From a virus: DNA of 35,962 nt. The notes below the pieces were generated by a model. It saw only the letters and a program-made list of their open reading frames with translations, was not told where the DNA came from and made no database searches. The DNA is taken from positions 1 through 35,962 of the IMG/VR virus record IMGVR_UViG_3300046167_000734; one strand, 5' to 3'. Below are positions 32,812 to 35,962 of the stretch, piece by piece. Both the position numbers and the translations under genes were made by a program. Each line of letters begins with the position of its first letter. Position 1 is the first letter of the stretch.

Positions 32812-32926
32812 TAGTGAGGACTTACTGCGGGTGCAATGCTTGCCTGCGCCAAAGTGCAAAAGCTAACAGTTCCAAAACTAAGCGCGCGAGCGAAAAGCAG
32901 TGCAAAAATGAAGTGGATAGTCTAAG
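32728..32926. repeat. Iteron-like imperfect direct repeats
   Basis: GCGCCAAAGTGCAAAA begins copies at 32728-32762 and 32846-32882, each ending AAAACTAAG; a third partial copy GTGCAAAAATGAAGTG lies at 32900-32915, followed by CTAAG. The repeats are spaced 50-120 bp apart and could bind a replication or regulatory protein. Confidence 0.5.
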
Positions 32927-32980
32927 TTGGCGACTTAAGCGAGCCTCCGCAACTTTGACTTACCCCTTTCCCACCCGGAT

Positions 32981-33009
32981 ATTATATCAGGTTTTTGCGG
33001 GTTTGTCAA
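32981..33009 (-). promoter_or_regulatory. Perfect sigma-70 promoter on minus strand
   Basis: Minus-strand TTGACA (33004-33009), 17 bp, TATAAT (32981-32986), reading away from the plus-strand genes into the repeat block. Between here and 33135 no gene is apparent. Confidence 0.8.
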
Positions 33010-33135
33010 GAGTTTACGGCAAATTTATGAAGATTTTTTGCGTTTTTCGGAGATTTTGCCACGAAGCTGGCGTGGTTTCGCGTCCTGCCCCTCGGCGTTC
33101 CTCTGTGCATTTTTATAAATAATTCACATTTGTTA

Positions 33136-33164
33136 TTGACAACGCCAATCAATTCAGATATAAT
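33136..33164 (+). promoter_or_regulatory. Perfect sigma-70 promoter
   Basis: TTGACA (33136-33141), 17 bp, TATAAT (33159-33164), serving the ORF at 33194 after a 29-nt gap containing AAAGGAT. Confidence 0.85.
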
Positions 33165-33193
33165 ATTACTATATTTTCAAAAAGGATAAAGAT

Positions 33194-33418
33194 ATGCACA
33201 AAACAGCTAAGGTGGAACAAAGAAAAATACTTCTTGACAAGTCAAACCGATACTGTTATAATATATTTATGTTTAACAAAAGAATGAATGTGGCTAAGGA
33301 ATTAGAACGCATTAAGAAAAAGAAAGCGAACAGGAAACCAGTGCCGTGGCGTATGTTATCTACACATCCACTTACTTGGATACTGTTCATGCTTCTTTTA
33401 ACAGGAGTATTCGGATGA
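33194..33418 (+). CDS. Small membrane-tailed protein with two possible starts
   Basis: The frame from ATG 33194 (MHKTAKVEQRKILLDKSNRY) is 74 residues. A second perfect promoter lies inside it and would give a leaderless start at ATG 33269 (MFNKRMNVAKELERIKKKKA), leaving a 49-residue basic protein with a C-terminal membrane segment (LTWILFMLLLTGVFG). Dual forms are possible. It overlaps the following micro-protein by 4 nt. Confidence 0.55.
   Translation: MHKTAKVEQRKILLDKSNRYCYNIFMFNKRMNVAKELERIKKKKANRKPVPWRMLSTHPLTWILFMLLLTGVFG
33234..33262 (+). promoter_or_regulatory. Perfect sigma-70 promoter giving leaderless mRNA
   Basis: TTGACA (33234-33239), 17 bp, TATAAT (33257-33262); only 6 nt to the ATG at 33269. 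It lies inside the longer frame starting at 33194. Confidence 0.82.
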
Positions 33419-33495
33419 CTGAAGGCAAGTTTTGGCAAATAATGTTAGTATGGGCTATCATAGCGTTCTTTATGGACTTGATAGGTATACTATGA
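33415..33495 (+). CDS. 26-residue membrane micro-protein
   Basis: ORF from ATG 33415 (MTEGKFWQIMLVWAIIAFFM) to TGA 33493-33495. A single hydrophobic span; both ends overlap neighbours (ATGA). Confidence 0.55.
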   Translation: MTEGKFWQIMLVWAIIAFFMDLIGIL

Positions 33496-33704
33496 GCAGA
33501 ACTATGCGTAGGTTAAGGCAACGACAAAGGTCAGTAAACGACAGTATCAGACTTCAAAAAAGAAAGCGTGTGCAAGCTCTAGAAGAGTGGCAGGCAAACC
33601 AAATTCAAATTTGGCACAGAATGAATGACGAGGCTTTACTGAATGAAAAAAGATTAAGAAATGTAAGCCAACCTATTGACAAGCCAGAAGTAAAGTTGAT
33701 ATAA
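33492..33704 (+). CDS. 70-residue basic helical protein
   Basis: I use ATG 33492 (MSRTMRRLRQRQRSVNDSIR), which overlaps the previous stop; a longer frame from 33432 is not needed. Arg/Lys/Gln-rich coiled coil (LQKRKRVQALEEWQANQIQI). May bind nucleic acid. Family not recognised. Confidence 0.6.
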   Translation: MSRTMRRLRQRQRSVNDSIRLQKRKRVQALEEWQANQIQIWHRMNDEALLNEKRLRNVSQPIDKPEVKLI

Positions 33705-33705
33705 T
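33676..33705 (+). promoter_or_regulatory. Sigma-70 promoter, near-leaderless
   Basis: TTGACA (33676-33681), 18 bp, TATAAT (33700-33705), with ATG 33715 nine nt further. It overlaps the end of the previous gene. Confidence 0.75.
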
Positions 33706-33714
33706 ATTATCATA

Positions 33715-34074
33715 ATGAAAACAATTAAACAAATTTACAACAAACTATTTAACAAACAGGAGAACATAATGGCACAAGCTAATTATACAGAACAAATGAC
33801 CTCAAAAATGGTCGCAACTTACACAGCTAATCCTACAAGAGAAACAGTAGACGCACTAGCTAAAGAATTAGGCAAGAACACAAGATCCGTAATTGCCAAG
33901 CTTTCAAGAGAAGGCGTGTACAAAGCACAACCAAGAACAACTAAGACTGGTGAGCCAATAGTACGCAAAGCAGAACTCTTACAAGCTATCGAGACACACT
34001 ATGGCATAGAGCTTCCTTCCCTAGTGAAAGCCAGCAAGGCTGACCTCCAAAGATTGATTGACACAATCAGCTAA
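33715..34074 (+). CDS. Putative HTH DNA-binding protein
   Basis: The longest form (ATG 33715, near-leaderless) starts MKTIKQIYNKLFNKQENIMA. A better SD-supported start is ATG 33769 (MAQANYTEQMTSKMVATYTA) with CAGGAG upstream. The core TRETVDALAKELGKNTRSVI followed by AKLSREGVYK looks like a helix-turn-helix. A C-terminal helical domain IELPSLVKASKADLQRLIDT follows. Similar short regulators appear in marine phages as I remember. Followed by a terminator (34089-34113). It may regulate the neighbouring ncRNA or early genes. Confidence 0.65.
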   Translation: MKTIKQIYNKLFNKQENIMAQANYTEQMTSKMVATYTANPTRETVDALAKELGKNTRSVIAKLSREGVYKAQPRTTKTGEPIVRKAELLQAIETHYGIELPSLVKASKADLQRLIDTIS

Positions 34075-34088
34075 GAAATTGTCAAGGA

Positions 34089-34113
34089 GTGGTGACCTAA
34101 TCACCACCTTTTG
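34089..34113 (+). terminator. Rho-independent terminator of HTH gene
   Basis: GTGGTGA-CCTAA-TCACCAC, a 7-bp stem with a 5-nt loop, then CTTTTGT. It separates the HTH gene from the ncRNA promoter. Confidence 0.8.
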
Positions 34114-34149
34114 TCAAGGTAGATTAAGATAAATAATTCAAAATTTTTC

Positions 34150-34178
34150 TTGACAAATGGTTTCACTTTCAGTATAAT
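34150..34178 (+). promoter_or_regulatory. Perfect sigma-70 promoter of the large ncRNA
   Basis: TTGACA (34150-34155), 17 bp, TATAAT (34173-34178). No start codon with a sizeable frame follows. Predicted start near 34185. Confidence 0.88.
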
Positions 34179-34184
34179 ATATTT

Positions 34185-35320
34185 ATATCGAAAAAAGATA
34201 AAAGACTGACATTTCGTAAATTGGTATCATTCCTATGTGTGTCAGCAACTTGCCGAGAGTGATTGAGGCAGGTAAGTGGTTGGACTATCAATCACCCAAT
34301 CCCCAGCAGTAGTGAACTGATCGACTTCTGCATTATTGGAAGGTCAGCGTGAGGATGAGGAGTAGTATTGCAATACGAAACTTGTGAGGCGTAACAACCC
34401 GTGATTATTAAGCAATGCACGACAACATTTGCTCGCTGGACGCTGACTTTATGTAGCGTTTTCCACAGACACCAGCTAAAAGATCGAGTAGGAAAACAAC
34501 ACTTTTAATAGTATGTAGCAGGGAAACCCCAGCGTGTCAAGGTAAAAAGAAATGATTGAGCAATCGCCAATAAATAAACCTCGCTACCCAACTGCATACT
34601 CTTAAGAGTGGAGGCAGAGGTGTAAGATGAAATACTCTTTGTAAAATCCATTTAAGTCCTCAAAGTAGTAGAACTATCATAAGAACGGCTACTACGCTCT
34701 TAACTAAGTCCCACGCCACCTTACGAGGTGAGGCAGTAGGGCAAAACGCATAGAACTCTCCATAGGTGTTAGTCTGTGAACATAGACTAAGTAAATAAAT
34801 CCTTGTCGAACGATAGATGCGAGTAGTGTTGCAACTACTGTTAAATAAACAGCAAAACGAGGCAGTAAGGCGTGGGCGAGCACAGCAAGCCACATGCAGT
34901 AAGCTTCCCTCAACGATTGAGCACAAGTGCAATAGCATCAACAAAAAGGTAGTGAGGAACAGAGCCTTAAATCGACCTCCGCAGGCAACTGCGTAATCAA
35001 TTATGAAGTAGCGATAATTAATTCTTGGGTTAATCGAATGAAGTAAATACCACCTGCTTACTTGCCACGCACTGATGCATATGTTGTTGGTTGTAGTAAA
35101 GGTTCAAGAAGTATTCACTGTTCGAGACAAGTTATAAGTCTACAGTACATACGCAGACATTTTGTTTGAGTTTAGTCCCCCCTGCGTTAACAATAGGAAC
35201 AAACTCCCACTCAGGTTTTAATGTTTTCTAGTGGAAAAGAGAAAGCATATCGAAAGATGCAATATTAACATTTCCCCCTCTTTACTCGTTAGTCATGATA
35301 GCAAGTTCAGAGGGTTTTTT
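34185..35320 (+). ncRNA. Very large structured non-coding RNA (about 1.1 kb)
   Basis: Between a perfect promoter and a terminator there is no plus-strand frame of note, and only two low-quality frames occur on the minus strand. Many complementary segments are visible: CTGACA/TGTCAG (34206-34211, 34240-34245); GTGATTGA/TCAATCAC (34259-34266, 34288-34295); GTCAGCGT/ACGCTGAC (34343-34350, 34440-34447); GTAGTAG/CTACTAC (34665-34671, 34689-34695); CACCT-TACG-AGGTG (34717-34730); TTAGTCT/AGACTAA (34769-34775, 34784-34790); CGCAG-GCAA-CTGCG with a GNRA loop (34980-34993); ATC-GAAA-GAT (about 35249-35258). Repeated motifs GAGTAGTRTTGCAA (34360, 34821) and GAGGCAGTARGGC (34730, 34859) suggest related subdomains. 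Size and phage context recall GOLLD or ROOL RNAs; class membership is untested. Confidence 0.8.
35276..35320 (+). terminator. Terminator of the large ncRNA
   Basis: CCCTCT (35276-35281) pairs with AGAGGG (35309-35314), directly followed by six T. The loop is 27 nt, longer than usual, and may itself be folded. Confidence 0.65.
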
Positions 35321-35373
35321 ATTTCATACAATTCCCCCACATCAAATTTCTGATGCCAAATCAAAAAAATCTC

Positions 35374-35402
35374 TTGACAAAATTCCTTAACTCCTGTATA
35401 AT
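35374..35402 (+). promoter_or_regulatory. Perfect sigma-70 promoter, near-leaderless
   Basis: TTGACA (35374-35379), 17 bp, TATAAT (35397-35402); ATG 35412 is nine nt beyond the -10 box. Confidence 0.85.
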
Positions 35403-35411
35403 ATTCATATT

Positions 35412-35549
35412 ATGAAAAAGAACAAAAAACAAAATTTAGTAGCGAAGTATGCACGAAAGGTCTGCAGGGCAGTTCGTATGCGAGACAAAACAAAGTACTC
35501 ACGCTACAACAAACACAAAGTCAAATATAACGACAGCGACAATACATAG
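35412..35549 (+). CDS. 45-residue basic protein
   Basis: ORF from ATG 35412 (MKKNKKQNLVAKYARKVCRA) to TAG 35547-35549. Strongly Lys/Arg-rich, with VRMRDKTKYSRYNKHKVKYN. It is first in the right-edge unit; the charge suggests RNA or DNA binding, but no family is recognised. Confidence 0.6.
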   Translation: MKKNKKQNLVAKYARKVCRAVRMRDKTKYSRYNKHKVKYNDSDNT

Positions 35550-35558
35550 GAGGAACAG

Positions 35559-35759
35559 ATGCAGTTATTAGAAATTATGAACATGGACAGCTTAGCATTA
35601 CATTCTCGCGAAGACGAGCAAGGTAGTAGTGGAGCTATGATACGCAAAGAATTACAGCGTAGGAAATCAATCGGCTACTGGAAAGGTGGTTTCGCTAAGT
35701 ACGAAATCAAAGATGACGAAGTAGAGTCAGTAGTAGGAACTGTGAGGATTGTAAAATGA
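35559..35759 (+). CDS. 66-residue hypothetical protein
   Basis: Starts MQLLEIMNMDSLALHSREDE behind a strong AGGAGG site at 35548-35553. It has a mixed composition with IRKELQRRKSIGYWKGGF and a C-terminal beta-like VESVVGTVRIVK. The stop overlaps the next ATG. Family not recognised. Confidence 0.65.
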   Translation: MQLLEIMNMDSLALHSREDEQGSSGAMIRKELQRRKSIGYWKGGFAKYEIKDDEVESVVGTVRIVK

Positions 35760-35962
35760 TTACAGGTAAAGAAATGAAACAAGGCATGGTAGATGTCGAT
35801 AGAGAACACTACTTTATATCTTTCAATGTAGCAGAGATCCGAGAAGAGCTTAGTGAATATGTATGGGCGTTTGATCCAGAAAATGAGGAGTGTCTTGGTA
35901 ATCCCGATGTCATAGTATCAAATCTATGGATTGAAGAAGCTATACTTGGAGTTAGAGATAGC
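35756..35962 (+). CDS. Partial hypothetical protein at right edge
   Basis: ATG 35756 (MITGKEMKQGMVDVDREHYF) opens a frame with 69 codons before the window ends. Acidic, with EIREELSEYVWAFDPENEEC. The start is coupled to the previous stop. Function unknown. Confidence 0.6.
   Translation, partial: MITGKEMKQGMVDVDREHYFISFNVAEIREELSEYVWAFDPENEECLGNPDVIVSNLWIEEAILGVRDS

Larger units (their letters stand above)
32600..32974 (-). ncRNA. Candidate minus-strand non-coding RNA
   Basis: A perfect minus-strand promoter (32981-33009) points into a GC-enriched stretch with no convincing ORF on either strand. Strong hairpins (32608-32655) lie at its far end and could act as its 3' end, although no U-tract follows. 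Iteron-like repeats occupy its middle. The 3' end given here is a guess. Confidence 0.4.

Noticed and set aside
32790-33122. Plus-strand 110-residue ORF
   Set aside because: Low-quality composition (Cys/Arg/Ser mix), runs through repeats and over an opposing promoter; no start site support.
34660-34944. Minus-strand ORFs of 94 and 69 residues within the ncRNA
   Set aside because: No ribosome site, odd composition, and they run against the promoter that clearly serves the plus strand; best seen as chance frames in structured RNA.
34185-35320. RNase P RNA, tmRNA or group I/II intron as explanation for the ORF-free region
   Set aside because: I see no hallmark core motif of these, and the promoter/terminator frame suggests an independent transcript; this needs a covariance-model search to be certain.
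1-35962. Prophage with integrase, repressor or att sites; tRNA genes
   Set aside because: No integrase, CI-type repressor, matching terminal repeats or tRNA T-loop signature was found in the window; a lytic phage or a partial genome fits better.

Overview
The window is most likely a partial genome of a tailed, HK97-type siphovirus from an aquatic, probably marine, setting, infecting a Gram-negative bacterium. The left two thirds is one long minus-strand late region with the HK97-type order: terminase, HNH nuclease, portal, protease, major capsid protein, connector, tail terminator, tail tube proteins, chaperones, tape measure. The sequence is AT-rich. Many small basic proteins here resemble families I know from marine phage contigs. 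There is no integrase, repressor, RNA polymerase, tRNA or CRISPR array in view, and both ends cut through genes. A TonB-dependent receptor, a CsgG lipoprotein and near-perfect sigma-70 promoters (TTGACA, 16-18 bp, TATAAT) all point to a proteobacterial host, and argue against Bacteroidetes, whose promoters differ.

Layout, read in the direction of late transcription (right to left). At 28.8-25.6 kb a 1082-residue Oar-like TonB-dependent receptor sits as an independent unit with its own consensus promoter and terminator. At 25.5-24.2 kb are the terminase small subunit, from a leaderless promoter, and three small membrane proteins. At 24.2-20.3 kb is a compact, overlapping cassette of curlin-like protein, micro-peptide, CsgF, CsgG, second curlin-like protein and FecR-domain protein, followed at 20.3-18.5 kb by a CHASE2-type nucleotide cyclase. 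At 18.4-16.0 kb is a run of small, mostly basic phage proteins. From 16.0 kb to the left edge are packaging, head and tail genes. The terminase subunits are therefore separated by about 9.2 kb that carries an amyloid-secretion and cAMP-type signalling cargo.

The right third (29.0-36.0 kb) is the early or regulatory side. Two minus-strand units of tiny genes (29.07-29.89 and 30.05-30.62 kb) look like duplications of each other, with related promoters and paralogous first or second genes. A divergent junction at 30.62-31.06 kb holds GC-rich inverted elements, an 11-bp inverted repeat and phased A-tracts, and could be a replication origin or control region. A plus-strand unit (31.06-32.6 kb) encodes a membrane protein, a HAD phosphatase and a GIY-YIG-like nuclease. 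A GC-rich, repeat-filled, probably non-coding block follows (32.6-33.0 kb), with a perfect promoter on the minus strand. Then come more tiny plus-strand genes.

The most striking feature is 34.18-35.32 kb: about 1.1 kb without a credible ORF, framed by a perfect promoter and a terminator, and packed with complementary segments. I read it as a very large structured non-coding RNA, either a member of a GOLLD/ROOL-like phage RNA class or something new.

A quality warning: five virion genes (tape measure, a tail protein, protease/capsid, portal, large terminase) are each broken by an apparent extra base, usually in a short homopolymer, and one small gene by two apparent missing bases. Removing or adding the base restores recognisable proteins and whole-codon lengths, so sequencing indels are the simplest explanation.
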